Shown piece after piece: positions 25,448-33,873 of a stretch of 64,000 nt of DNA; within the stretch, counting starts at the first letter, position 1; every line of letters starts with the position of its first letter. Both the position numbers and the translations under genes were made by a program. The notes below the pieces were generated by a model. It was not told where the DNA came from. It saw only the letters and a program-made list of their open reading frames with translations, and did not search any database. Origin of the DNA: a bacterium (lineage in GTDB: Bacteria > Zhuqueibacterota > Zhuqueibacteria > Oleimicrobiales > Geothermoviventaceae); contig JAPWUV010000004.1 of NCBI GenBank assembly GCA_028275345.1, positions 186,001 through 250,000 on the forward strand, in the 5' to 3' direction.

Positions 25448-26971
25448 TTAGGCGGGGATATCCACCTGAATCCCGACCTTCCCCGCGGCGTAGCGGATCT
25501 CTCGACGGAAGTCTCCGTAGGCCAGCATGCAGTGGAAGCCGCGCAGGTTTTTCAGGACCTCCTGAGTATCCGCCTCCAGCTGGACCTCCACCTGGGCGCG
25601 ACAGGTGTCGAGGAAGGGGGTATCGGTGATGCTTCCGGTCGTCGCCAGCCAGCGCTGGGCCTCGAAATCGGGCTTCACAATGGTCAGTCTCTGACCGCGG
25701 CGGAAGAGCACGTGCGTGGCGGCGCCGTGGTCAGACTCGTAGTGGGTCACGAGTTCCACCGGCTCCAGATCGCGGCCGTCCATCCGGCGCGGCGCGGTGC
25801 AGTGGGCGAACATCATCCTCCCGGCGTGCGGGAAGGTGGGATTGCAGAAGTAGGTCGGCTGTCCGGAGATGAAGTGGAGCAGCATGCCGGCGGGGATGAC
25901 GACGAAATCGCCCTCGCAGTAAGCCATGTAGCCCTCATCGTTGAGGAGGGTCAAGGTGAGGCAGGGCATGATGCCGGCGTAGCTGTTCATGCAATCGCGG
26001 GTGGTCACGGCCCAGGCCTTGTGCTCGGACATGACGCGCTGGCAGAGCTTTTTCAGGAGGAAGCACTCGGTGACCGCTTCGCGCGTGGTGCGGAGGGTCA
26101 CTCCCGGCGCATCGATGTAGGCGCTGGCCTCGCGGCGGCACTCGTCCATGAGCCGCCGGTCCTTCCGCCCCGCCTGGATCATGGCCTGGATATCGGGGAT
26201 GGGGACGGTTGGCATCTCGAGGGCGAAGCGTTCCCGTGCGCGCTGGGGAGCCTCGGGCGTTTCCCACCCGCCCGGGCCGCCGATGCAGACAATCCGCTGG
26301 CCCAGCACGTTCTTCAGGCCGAACAGGGCGCGCAGTCTCCAGAGGAGCTCGGCCGGGTCGTCTACGATCACGTCGTCCAATCCCACTTTCGGATGCTGGA
26401 CCCGATCGGTGTGGCCGCGCAAGAAGCGGGAGTGGACGATCTCGTGCCAAAGGTAGTAGGGGCCGGAGCGGTAGCGGACGAAGATGATGGCCCATTGGCC
26501 CGCGTCGCAGGCCGCGTTGAGTTCTTGAATCCAGCCTCCCGCGGCGTAGACAAGGGCGACGTCAGCCCCCGCCGCTCGCAGGGACTGCGCCTCTTCGACG
26601 CTGGACACTCTGGCCACGGGTCGGAAGGTGAGGGGGAATCCGGCTGCCTCGGACAGGCGGGAGAGTTCCTCGGAAATGCGGCGGGCTTCCTCCTCCACGG
26701 CTTCCTGCGATTGCAAACTCCCCCAGCTTCTCCAGCTCCTGCCCGGGACGCGCTGCGGAATGCTGTACAGGAGCACGGGCTGGACGACGAGCGGCCGGGC
26801 ACCCCGGAGCATGTCCGGGTTCGATACTCGGGAGCCGCCGGAGGCGAGTTGCCGGATGCGCAGGCGAGGCGTCGCTCCACTGAGGGCCAGGGCGAGACTG
26901 CTCTGCAACAGCTCCCTCCGGGAGATGCCGCTTCCGGCTGGGGCGCCGCGCGGGTGCTTTCTCGCTACCAT
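25448..26971 (-). CDS. Tat-exported sugar isomerase-like protein
   Basis: A 507-residue protein. A twin-arginine leader (GISRRELLQSSLALALSG) marks export of a folded, probably metal-containing protein. The body resembles L-fucose/L-arabinose isomerase-type proteins: GHTDRVQHPKVGLDDVIVDD in the middle and, near the C terminus, VTHYESDHGAATHVLF and KPDFEAQRWLATTG. Such isomerase-like proteins with Tat signals accompany glycan-use genes in related bacteria. The start is set by AGGAGGTAGCG before ATG 26971; the longer frame to 27196 overlaps the promoter. The true substrate and whether it is catalytically active are unknown. It has a counterpart at 39725-41146. Confidence 0.72.
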   Translation of the reverse strand: MVARKHPRGAPAGSGISRRELLQSSLALALSGATPRLRIRQLASGGSRVSNPDMLRGARPLVVQPVLLYSIPQRVPGRSWRSWGSLQSQEAVEEEARRISEELSRLSEAAGFPLTFRPVARVSSVEEAQSLRAAGADVALVYAAGGWIQELNAACDAGQWAIIFVRYRSGPYYLWHEIVHSRFLRGHTDRVQHPKVGLDDVIVDDPAELLWRLRALFGLKNVLGQRIVCIGGPGGWETPEAPQRARERFALEMPTVPIPDIQAMIQAGRKDRRLMDECRREASAYIDAPGVTLRTTREAVTECFLLKKLCQRVMSEHKAWAVTTRDCMNSYAGIMPCLTLTLLNDEGYMAYCEGDFVVIPAGMLLHFISGQPTYFCNPTFPHAGRMMFAHCTAPRRMDGRDLEPVELVTHYESDHGAATHVLFRRGQRLTIVKPDFEAQRWLATTGSITDTPFLDTCRAQVEVQLEADTQEVLKNLRGFHCMLAYGDFRREIRYAAGKVGIQVDIPA

Positions 26972-27032
26972 CGCTACCTCCTGAAGAAGTTGGAAGTGCA
27001 AAGCCAGGATCGCTGTTGGTTGACCCTCCGGT

Positions 27033-27060
27033 AAGTTATTCCATTCGGGTCGACTTGCAA
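27033..27060 (-). promoter_or_regulatory. Promoter for the Tat sugar isomerase
   Basis: On the minus strand, TTGCAA (27060-27055) and TAACTT (27038-27033) are 16 bases apart, about 60 bases upstream of the start codon. Confidence 0.5.
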
Positions 27061-27155
27061 GGGGGAAGCGCGAAGGCGGTTGCGCAGGCCATGTGAGTCC
27101 GATCACCGCGTTGCCCTGTCTGGTGACTGGCTGGGCTGGTTTGCGAAATTCAGCC

Positions 27156-27184
27156 TTGTCTTTGCGAACCGAATTGGGTATGTT
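27156..27184 (+). promoter_or_regulatory. Promoter for the beta-barrel protein gene
   Basis: TTGTCT (27156-27161) and TATGTT (27179-27184) with a 17-base spacer. The leader to the start at 27503 would be about 310 bases, unusually long. Confidence 0.45.
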
Positions 27185-27502
27185 GCAGCCGTGCATGAAA
27201 TGGCTCGGCGGGATCCGTCCGGGACGGAGCGCGAGAGATGTAGGAAAATCATGCGGCGAAACCGGGTTTCTGCGAAGGGGGTCGGCAGGCTCCCGGCGTA
27301 CTCGGAAGAATCGGGAATATCTTCTGCGGGGGATCTGTTGAGGGGATTTGAACGCGGCGGATTTTCCTCGCTAAGCGCGCATGTTGCCGGAGATCTGCGA
27401 CGCGTGGGGTGGCGGAGCCCTTTGGGCGTGGTTGAGCCGGCCTGGCGAGGGGGGAGTCCGCAGTCGACCAACGGCAGTGAACGTGAATCGCAGGAGGAAG
27501 AG

Positions 27503-28126
27503 ATGAAACGCTACATCGCAGGGGTCGTGGCCGTGGTGTTCGTGTCGTTCTTGGCCCTGGGTTCTGTGGCGTACTCCCAAGGCGCGGGGAAGATGACCTA
27601 TGGTCCCTACGTGGGGATCGCCAAGCTGACGGGCGACGGAAGCGAGTACTGGAAGATGGGCTTCACCGTCGGGGGCACGGCGTTCTACCCGGTGACTTCT
27701 AAGATACTGGTGGGAGGTCGCCTCGGCTACACTCGCTTCACTCCGGATGAGGACAAGCTGAAAGAACAGGCGGGCGTTTTGCCCGGCATGAGCGTGGACA
27801 TCTCCGGTTCGTTCAGCAGCATTGAGATCGTGCCCACCGCCCGCTACATGGTCGCCCCCTCGGGCAGCAAGCTGGGTGTGTTCGGCCAGGTCGGCTTCGG
27901 CTACTACCTCATGAAAGTGAAGACGGAGGTGACGGGCAGCTACATGGGCTATTCCTACACCGAGTCAGCGGAGGAGAGCGAAAACAAGCCGGGACTGTCC
28001 TTGGGCGCCGGGGTCCATTTCGCCGTTGGGCAGATGGGGGTGGAGGTTTTCCCCGTGTACAACATCATCTTCACAGAAGATGAGTCCACGAAGTACTACA
28101 GCATCAACGTGAGCGTGATGTTCTGA
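27503..28126 (+). CDS. Outer-membrane beta-barrel protein
   Basis: A 207-residue protein with a clear Sec signal peptide (MKRYIAGVVAVVFVSFLALG, cleavage after AYSQ-like residues). About eight amphipathic strands follow, for example GGRLGYTRFTPDE, FGQVGFGYYLMKVK and SLGAGVHFAVG, ending in a C-terminal aromatic, VSVMF, as outer-membrane barrels do. It resembles OmpA/OmpW-type small porin-like proteins. AGGAGGAAGAG precedes the ATG at 27503. An intrinsic terminator lies about 110 bases after the stop. Its presence is the best evidence for a Gram-negative envelope. Confidence 0.78.
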   Translation: MKRYIAGVVAVVFVSFLALGSVAYSQGAGKMTYGPYVGIAKLTGDGSEYWKMGFTVGGTAFYPVTSKILVGGRLGYTRFTPDEDKLKEQAGVLPGMSVDISGSFSSIEIVPTARYMVAPSGSKLGVFGQVGFGYYLMKVKTEVTGSYMGYSYTESAEESENKPGLSLGAGVHFAVGQMGVEVFPVYNIIFTEDESTKYYSINVSVMF

Positions 28127-28239
28127 CAAGCCGCACGCGGGCGGTCCTATCCGCTTCTTGGAGACCGGATGCCGCGCCAGAAGGGAGCCGATGGCTCCGG
28201 GCGCGGGCAGTGGCTGGCTCCGGGAGAAGAGAGAACCTG

Positions 28240-28277
28240 AGCCGGTCCCCGCTACCAGTAGCGGGACCGGCTTTTTG
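28240..28277 (+). terminator. Intrinsic terminator after the beta-barrel gene
   Basis: Arms AGCCGGTCCCCGCT and AGCGGGACCGGCT form a long GC stem (one bulged C) with a small loop, followed by TTTTTGTTT on the plus strand. Confidence 0.85.
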
Positions 28278-28387
28278 TTTGCGGCGGGGCGAACCCAGCC
28301 CCTGCGGGGCGTAGACGTCTACCTGCGGCCGGAGTCCGAAGTCAACCGGGGAAGCGAACGGCGATCTGGGGTCGGCGGGGGGTCTGT

Positions 28388-29554
28388 TCACCGAGACTCG
28401 GGTTTCCGCACGGAGAGAAGGAGCGGGATGGAGGCAAGCTGGAGACCAGTGGAAACCGCGGCCACGGCGACGAGGGAAACGCCGTACAGGATACCGAGGA
28501 GCGCGCTCCCCAGAAACCAAAATAAGCCGTACCCGGTGTTGAAGATCCCGTAGGCCGTGCCGCGCCTATCGCGCGGAACCATGACCGCCACCGCTGCCCG
28601 CATGATGGACTCCTGGGCTCCCATCCCGATGCCCCAAAGGATCATCGCGACGACCACGAGAGGCAATTTCCCCAGGAAGACCAGCGGGGCGAACATCGAG
28701 GAGACCAGCGCTGCGGTGGCCAAGACACGGACCCCGAAGCGATCGAAGAGGCGCCCGAACACCAATGCGGCAAGCGCATCGACGCCCATGGCGAGCGCGT
28801 ACAGGGTGGGGATCCATGCGTCGCCGATCAGGGCGGTGCGTTTGCAATGATAAGCGATGAGGGGGAAGTCCGCATAGCTCGCGGCGATGAGGGCCACAGC
28901 CACGAGATACAACCAGAAGCTGCGCGGGAAGGCCTTGGTCTTGAGGGCCGGGGTGGTCGGTTCCAGTTCTCGGGGATGCGGGAACAGGAAGCGGGCCGTT
29001 GCGAGCACGGCCAGGGCGAGGAGGGCTGGGAGCAGCAGGATCCCGAAGCTGGCAGGGTAGCTCTTTCTCGCCAGGAGCACCCCCGCGACCACGAGGGGAC
29101 CGAGGAGGGCCCCGACTTGATCCATGGCCTCATGGAGGCCGAATCCCCATCCCCTGCCCACTTGTCGCGTGGCGTAGGAAAGCATGGCGTCGCGGGCCGG
29201 CGTACGGATCGCCTTTCCGAAGCGTTCGGCGACGATGAGGAGGGCGGCGATTTCCCAGCGGCCGGCGAGGGCCAGGAGAGGGACAGCCAGCACATTGACG
29301 GCGTATCCGATGAGGGTCAGGGTCCAGTATCTTCCGGTGCGATCGCTGAGGTAGCCGAAAAGGAGCCGAAGCCCGTAGCCGATCAGCTCCCCGAGTCCGG
29401 AGACCGTGGCGACCACGGCGGCGCTGGCCCCGAGGATGGCCAGATAAGGACCGGTGATGCTGCGGGCTCCCTCGTAGGTGACGTCGGCCAGGAGGCTCAC
29501 CACCCCGAGGAGCACGATGAACTGGAGAGCTGCGCGGCTATTGGGCTTGGACAT
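28388..29554 (-). CDS. MFS transporter
   Basis: A 388-residue major facilitator with about twelve hydrophobic helices. It starts QFIVLLGVVSLLADVTYEGARS and has the loop 2-3 signature-like GYLSDRTGRYW and, in the second half, FGRLFDRFGVRVL. The pattern DVTYEGARSI is typical of a subgroup annotated simply as MFS transporter; the substrate is unknown. Its stop faces the beta-barrel gene and its start lies 40 bases from the 3' end of hppA, so it may be cotranscribed behind hppA. Confidence 0.85.
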   Translation of the reverse strand: MSKPNSRAALQFIVLLGVVSLLADVTYEGARSITGPYLAILGASAAVVATVSGLGELIGYGLRLLFGYLSDRTGRYWTLTLIGYAVNVLAVPLLALAGRWEIAALLIVAERFGKAIRTPARDAMLSYATRQVGRGWGFGLHEAMDQVGALLGPLVVAGVLLARKSYPASFGILLLPALLALAVLATARFLFPHPRELEPTTPALKTKAFPRSFWLYLVAVALIAASYADFPLIAYHCKRTALIGDAWIPTLYALAMGVDALAALVFGRLFDRFGVRVLATAALVSSMFAPLVFLGKLPLVVVAMILWGIGMGAQESIMRAAVAVMVPRDRRGTAYGIFNTGYGLFWFLGSALLGILYGVSLVAVAAVSTGLQLASIPLLLSVRKPESR

Positions 29555-29596
29555 GGCTGGCTGTCCCTCCGCCTGAGCTGCTGCCAGCGCCTTGCG

Positions 29597-31549
29597 CTAC
29601 ATGAGGGGCGCGAACACCAGGGCCACGATGGCCATGAGCTTGATGAGGATGTTCATGGCGGGGCCGGTGGTGTCTTTGAAAGGATCGCCCACGGTGTCGC
29701 CGACCACCGCGGCAGCGTGCGTGGGCGTCCCCTTGCCGCCCAGGTTTCCTTCCTCAATCCACTTCTTGGCGTTGTCCCAGGTGGCGCCGCCATTGGTCAT
29801 CATGATGCCGAGGGCTACGCCGCAGCTCAGCGCACCGGGCAAGAAGCCGCCCAAGGCCTCGGGACCCAGCCCGAAGCCGACGGCCAGAGGAGCCAATACG
29901 GCGAGGAGCCCTGGGACGATCATTTCCTTGAGGGCTGCCTTGGTGACGATGTCGATGCAGGAAGCCGTGTCCGGTTTCGCTTTGCCTTCCCGAAGTCCCG
30001 GGATCTCGCGGAACTGGCGCCGGATTTCCTCCACCATGTGCTTGGCGGCGCGACCGACGGCGCTCAGCGTCAGCGCGGCGATGATGAACGGCATGAGCGC
30101 GCCCAGGAGCAGACCCATCACCGTGCGCACGTTGGTCAGGTCGATGGCACTGAGGTGCGCGGTCTGCTGGTATGCGGAGAATAGGCCGAGGGCCGTCAGG
30201 GCCGCGGACCCGATGGCGAACCCCTTGCCGATCGCGGCGGTGGTATTGCCGAGCGCATCCAGGCGGTCGGTAATCCGGCGGACCTCATGCCCCAGCCCCG
30301 ACATCTCGGCGATCCCGCCGGCATTGTCGGCGATGGGACCGTACGAATCGGTGGACATCACGATGCCGATGGTCGAGAGCATTCCCACGGCAGCGATGGC
30401 GATCCCGTACAGGCCGCCGAAATGGTAGGCGATCGCCATGCAGGCCACGATCGTCACAATCGGAAGCACGGTGCTGGCGAAGCCCACCGACAGGCCCGTG
30501 ATGATCGTGGGAGCAGCCCCCGACTGGCTGCTGTACGCCACGGTGCGGATGGGAGGACCGCTGGTGAAGTATTCGCTCTCCAGCCCGATCAGGACGCCGG
30601 TGAGAAGTCCGGCCACCACTACCCAGAACAAGCCCAGATCGGGCATCAACCAGCGGACCAGCCCGTAGGCGAAAAGGATGAAGAAGGCGCCGCTGACGTA
30701 GGTGGCGTAGCGCAGGGCCGATTGCGGGTCAAGGCGCTTCAAAACGTCTATGGAGAAGATGCCCAGGAAGGAAGCGATCAGCCCGGAGGCGACTAAGGCG
30801 AGGGGCAAGAACATCCAGCGCAAGGGATCGGGCATAGCGGCCCCGAGGGCCATTGTGGCCACCACCGAGCCAACGTACGACTCAAATAGGTCGGCCCCCA
30901 TGCCGGCGGTGTCGCCCACGTTGTCACCCACATTGTCCGCGATCACGCCGGGGTTGCGGGGATCGTCTTCTGGGATGTTCTCCTCAACCTTTCCCACCAG
31001 GTCGGCTCCCACGTCCGCGCTCTTCGTGTAGATTCCTCCTCCTACACGGGCGAACAAGGCAACGGAGGAGGCCCCCATGGCGAATCCGTTGATGATCAGC
31101 GGGTTTCGCGTCTTCCAGTACACCAGGCCCAGGCCGAGCACGCCCAGGGAAGCCACGGCGATGCCCATCACCGAGCCGCCGCGGAAGGCCACGCTCAGAG
31201 CAGCGGGGGTTCCTCCTGTGCGAGCGGCCTGCGTGGAACGAACGCTGGCGCGAGTGGCCGCCTCCATTCCCAGGTAACCGGCGCTCAGGGAACAGAAGGC
31301 CCCGACAAGATAGGCCGCAGCGGTACCGGGCGAGAGGAGGATGCCCAGGATCACGGCCACGGTCAGGGCAAAGATGGCGATGATGCTGTACTCGCGGCGC
31401 AAGAAGACCATCGCCCCCAAGTGGATCTGGTCGGCAATCTCCCGCATGAGTTCGGAGCCGGCATCCTGCCTCCGAACCCAGAAGTAGGTCCAGACGGCGA
31501 AACCGAGCCCCAACAGTCCGAGCAGAGGAATGATGTAGTCAGGCACCAT
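29597..31549 (-). CDS. hppA: Membrane pyrophosphatase (ion-pumping, K+-dependent type)
   Basis: A 650-residue protein with about 16 helices that couples pyrophosphate hydrolysis to H+ or Na+ export. Signature blocks are [18 protein letters not shown] with EDDPRNPG (pyrophosphate site), [17 protein letters not shown] and, at the C terminus, [28 protein letters not shown] has Ala where K+-independent enzymes have Lys (TTK), so I infer K+ dependence; the pumped ion is not decided. AGGAGGTGTACAG precedes the ATG. Its leader has a strong promoter and an intrinsic terminator (listed separately), so transcription is probably attenuated. Confidence 0.95.
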   Translation of the reverse strand: MVPDYIIPLLGLLGLGFAVWTYFWVRRQDAGSELMREIADQIHLGAMVFLRREYSIIAIFALTVAVILGILLSPGTAAAYLVGAFCSLSAGYLGMEAATRASVRSTQAARTGGTPAALSVAFRGGSVMGIAVASLGVLGLGLVYWKTRNPLIINGFAMGASSVALFARVGGGIYTKSADVGADLVGKVEENIPEDDPRNPGVIADNVGDNVGDTAGMGADLFESYVGSVVATMALGAAMPDPLRWMFLPLALVASGLIASFLGIFSIDVLKRLDPQSALRYATYVSGAFFILFAYGLVRWLMPDLGLFWVVVAGLLTGVLIGLESEYFTSGPPIRTVAYSSQSGAAPTIITGLSVGFASTVLPIVTIVACMAIAYHFGGLYGIAIAAVGMLSTIGIVMSTDSYGPIADNAGGIAEMSGLGHEVRRITDRLDALGNTTAAIGKGFAIGSAALTALGLFSAYQQTAHLSAIDLTNVRTVMGLLLGALMPFIIAALTLSAVGRAAKHMVEEIRRQFREIPGLREGKAKPDTASCIDIVTKAALKEMIVPGLLAVLAPLAVGFGLGPEALGGFLPGALSCGVALGIMMTNGGATWDNAKKWIEEGNLGGKGTPTHAAAVVGDTVGDPFKDTTGPAMNILIKLMAIVALVFAPLM

Positions 31550-31596
31550 CTGTACACCTCCTGCGCAGCTTGGACTGATCCATCACCCGTTGGATA

Positions 31597-31646
31597 CAAG
31601 AAAAACTCCTACCCTCTCCGAGGAAGGTTTCCCGAGGGCAGGAGTT
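31597..31646 (-). terminator. Intrinsic terminator in the 5' leader of hppA (attenuator candidate)
   Basis: On the minus strand AACTCCTGCCCTC (31646-31634) pairs with GAGGGTAGGAGTT (31616-31604) with one G-U, followed by TTTTCTTG. It sits between the hppA promoter and the hppA start, about 50 bases upstream of the ATG, so it could block read-through unless an antiterminator forms. I do not recognise a known riboswitch consensus in the roughly 50 bases 5' of it. Confidence 0.75.
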
Positions 31647-31702
31647 GACTTTCCAAGTCCGATGTTGGTGAGGAGCGAATCCCGCCCCGCAATTTCGGGC
31701 CA

Positions 31703-31731
31703 ATTATACGGTGTATCCCCCAGAAAAGCAA
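31703..31731 (-). promoter_or_regulatory. hppA promoter
   Basis: TTGCTT (31731-31726) and a perfect TATAAT (31708-31703) with a 17-base spacer on the minus strand; predicted start near 31696, leader about 145 bases. Confidence 0.8.
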
Positions 31732-32053
31732 GAAAATTGTGCCAGTGGCGCCTCGCCTGTTTTTCCTTTGGATGCGTTCGGGTTGTTCGGGGCATGCCAG
31801 AAGGGACGGCCCGAACTTTCCCCCGGTACCCAAGCGGAGGGGCACGCGCGCTCGGCCTGCGGGGAACGCTTGGGATAGCGCGCGAGGAGCGCGTCGGCCG
31901 TCAGGATTGGCTCTGGCGTCTCATCCTACGGGTGCCATCGCATGAGCGACTCCCCACCACAAGGGGGACGCCCCGTCGGCCCCTCCCGAGCGTTGGGGGC
32001 GTCCCCCACGGGGGGAATCGGCACGCGCGGCGATCGCGCCGTGCCCCGCCAGC
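31732..32053. other. Gene-free stretch upstream of hppA promoter
   Basis: About 320 GC-rich bases between the hppA promoter and the 3' end of the YwiC-like operon. Nothing recognised; a GGGGGACGCCCC / GGGGGCGTCCCC inverted repeat (31965-32010) may act as a terminator-like structure. Confidence 0.4.
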
Positions 32054-32109
32054 TTAATGCTTCGCGCTTCGGGCCTGGCGAAGTTCTCGAGCTTTCTCCT
32101 GGATCCGCG

Positions 32110-32670
32110 TCAGATCCGAGACCATTTCACTCCAGCCGTACCAGAAGGCGTAGTCCGGATTGGCGTGGAATGAGCCCTGGAACGTGCGCATGCGGTGTTC
32201 GAGGTCAGAAGGGCCACAGACAACAGCCGGGCCGGAACAGATTTCTGCTGACCAAGTTCGAGCCACGGGAGCAGACCGGCGATCAGGCCCACCTCGAACG
32301 CAGAGAAGCAGAATAACCCAAGCATCCCCTTGGCCTGGATTATGGGTATGGCAATGAGGGGGACAGCTGCGAGCATCTGGCCCCAGAAAACGGGGCTCCG
32401 CGGGGCGCGCCCTGCCCGCAGAGAGGAGCGCACGGCGGGCTGGCCGAGGAAGGCGAGGAAGAAGCCGACACCCAGAGCCAAATGTGACCAATGGGTTTCC
32501 TTGGCGGTCAACACGCCCATCACGTAGGGGACAATCCACATGGCCCAGGCGCCATGCTCCTTGGGGAACTGCAGCTTCGTCCATGGCCGGCGCATGCCTT
32601 CCGTTGGGTGCGGTCCATCGCACGTGTGCGCCCGGACCTGTTGGGTCGGTACTGCTACGTCAGCCACCAT
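32110..32670 (-). CDS. YwiC-like membrane protein, probably frameshifted near its C terminus
   Basis: A 186-residue frame. KLQFPKEHGAWAMWIVPYVMGV is the signature of the YwiC-like family (PF14256), followed by about four hydrophobic helices. The last 35 residues of this frame are Arg/Ser/Thr-rich and unlike a membrane protein. The overlapping frame continues to 32054 and reads HANPDYAFWYGWSEMVSDL then RIQEKARELRQ, a much more protein-like C terminus. A single-base shift near 32190-32230 would join them into about 220 residues, closer to YwiC length. It is the last gene of a leftward operon, starting one base after the preceding stop. Function of the family is not established. Confidence 0.7.
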   Translation of the reverse strand: MVADVAVPTQQVRAHTCDGPHPTEGMRRPWTKLQFPKEHGAWAMWIVPYVMGVLTAKETHWSHLALGVGFFLAFLGQPAVRSSLRAGRAPRSPVFWGQMLAAVPLIAIPIIQAKGMLGLFCFSAFEVGLIAGLLPWLELGQQKSVPARLLSVALLTSNTACARSRAHSTPIRTTPSGTAGVKWSRI

Positions 32671-33123
32671 TCAGAACTTCTCCCCTCTGGCCTCGCGGAA
32701 CTGGCTACCCACCGCCCGGATGCGGGGCCACATGTTGAAGGCGTAGAGGGCGAAAGCTACGATTTGAGCCGACCCCGCCACGAAGGCGACCACCCTTAGC
32801 CAGCTTAATGGGAGAAAGGGTAGCGCGAACTCGGCCAGGGTTCTCGCCACCGTGGCCGCGACGAAGAGGTAGAAAATGGCCATCGCGAGGTCAGGACTGT
32901 ACCGCGAGCCGGGTTGCGGCCGCGGAAACATCCATTGCGCCACTCCGAGAATCATGCCCATCACACTGCCGACCAGGATGAGATGCGTGTGCGCGGTGAC
33001 GTGCTCCGGATCTGGGTATTGGCCCCCGATGGCCTTCTGGTACAACATCCAGATTCCAAGCAGCGATCCAGCGACAAGGAAAACGAAACTCGCCCTGATG
33101 TAGTAGCGCACAATCTTGTGCAT
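32671..33123 (-). CDS. Short heme-copper oxidase subunit I-like membrane protein
   Basis: A 150-residue protein with four hydrophobic helices. TAHTHLILVGSVMGMILGVAQWMFPRP matches the helix of cytochrome oxidase subunit I (core HTHLILVG) that carries heme-ligand histidines, and the rest is far shorter than a full oxidase (about 450-550). Such four-helix proteins are common near NO- and oxygen-related genes and may bind heme. It lies between the DUF59 gene and the YwiC-like gene in one operon. No catalytic copper centre can be present at this length. Confidence 0.7.
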   Translation of the reverse strand: MHKIVRYYIRASFVFLVAGSLLGIWMLYQKAIGGQYPDPEHVTAHTHLILVGSVMGMILGVAQWMFPRPQPGSRYSPDLAMAIFYLFVAATVARTLAEFALPFLPLSWLRVVAFVAGSAQIVAFALYAFNMWPRIRAVGSQFREARGEKF

Positions 33124-33132
33124 GCTGCCTCC

Positions 33133-33447
33133 CTACGCTTCCTCCTCCTGGAATTTCTTGTTCAGCTCTTCCGCGTGGATATGGTCCTTCACCCGCACGA
33201 TTGCGCGCTTGATTCCCTCCACCTCAAGGGCCCTTTTGCGAATCTCGGATCCGATGTAGAACGCGAAGATGTCGGGGCAGAAGGGGACGGTCAGGTGGTA
33301 ATTGATGAAAACCGTATCTCCGTCAACCTTCACCTCATCGATCAGTTGTCTCTGGCCGATCGTCTGTCCGAATTCCGGATCGCGCACCGTCGTCACTCGT
33401 TCGTAGACTTCCCGCTCTTTCGGCGAAAGCTGAGCCGGGTCGATCAT
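33133..33447 (-). CDS. DUF59/MIP18-family metal-sulfur cluster assembly factor
   Basis: A 104-residue protein of the PaaD/SufT-like family that helps load Fe-S clusters. Recognised by VTTVRDPEFGQTIGQRQLI and LTVPFCPDIFAFYIGSEIR, with the single conserved Cys in PFCPD. Its start overlaps the stop of the SRPBCC gene (GGGGAAAGC before ATG), and the membrane protein gene follows after 9 bases. Context with redox and hemerythrin-type genes suggests support of iron proteins. Confidence 0.85.
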   Translation of the reverse strand: MIDPAQLSPKEREVYERVTTVRDPEFGQTIGQRQLIDEVKVDGDTVFINYHLTVPFCPDIFAFYIGSEIRKRALEVEGIKRAIVRVKDHIHAEELNKKFQEEEA

Positions 33448-33872
33448 GCTTTCCCCTCCATCTTTTCCCTCAAGCTTCTTTCAAATAGCTTGGCCACGTT
33501 CTTGATCTGGACCGCGATCATGGCATTATGAACCGCGGCCAAAGGCCCGGTATCGACAATCTGCAAGTGGAAGCGCACCAGCGTGTTTTGGCCGGTCGGA
33601 TTAAGCTCCAGTTTCCCCTCCCAAGTGAGGTAGGGCGCACTGGCCTTCCAGGCGCAGCGCAGCCCCGAACGCTCGAGCACTTGGCATTCCAGCGATCCCG
33701 CGCCTAGGGTTGCTCGAAAGGGAGCTTTCAGCTTCCAGCTGGCGCGGTCCGCATTCCCCTCCGTTTCCTGGACGGTATGAAAGTAGTTCCCTAACCGGTC
33801 TGCACGGAAGAGCTCCTCCCGGAGCCTTTCCGGCGCGACTCCGATTTCGAACTCGTGGATGATTTCGGGCAT
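33444..33872 (-). CDS. SRPBCC (START-like) domain protein
   Basis: A 142-residue protein with the helix-grip START-like pattern: N-terminal HEFEIGVAPERLREELF, central strands (WKLKAPFRATLG, WEGKLELNPTG) and a C-terminal long helix AVQIKNVAKLFERSLREKM. It resembles CoxG/polyketide cyclase-like ligand-binding proteins. Four-base overlap with the DUF59 gene and one-base gap from the M24 gene indicate one operon. The ligand is unknown. Confidence 0.75.
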   Translation of the reverse strand: MPEIIHEFEIGVAPERLREELFRADRLGNYFHTVQETEGNADRASWKLKAPFRATLGAGSLECQVLERSGLRCAWKASAPYLTWEGKLELNPTGQNTLVRFHLQIVDTGPLAAVHNAMIAVQIKNVAKLFERSLREKMEGKA

Positions 33873-33873
33873 C

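Larger units (their letters stand above)
26972..27502. other. Divergent intergenic region
   Basis: About 530 bases between the leftward isomerase and the rightward beta-barrel gene. It contains one candidate promoter in each direction (listed separately) and a long 5' leader for the beta-barrel gene. No gene recognised. Confidence 0.5.

Noticed and set aside
25532-27034. 500-residue plus-strand frame
   Set aside because: Antisense of the Tat isomerase gene, which has a signal peptide, ribosome site and family motifs.
28847-30184. 445-residue plus-strand frame
   Set aside because: Antisense of the MFS and hppA genes.
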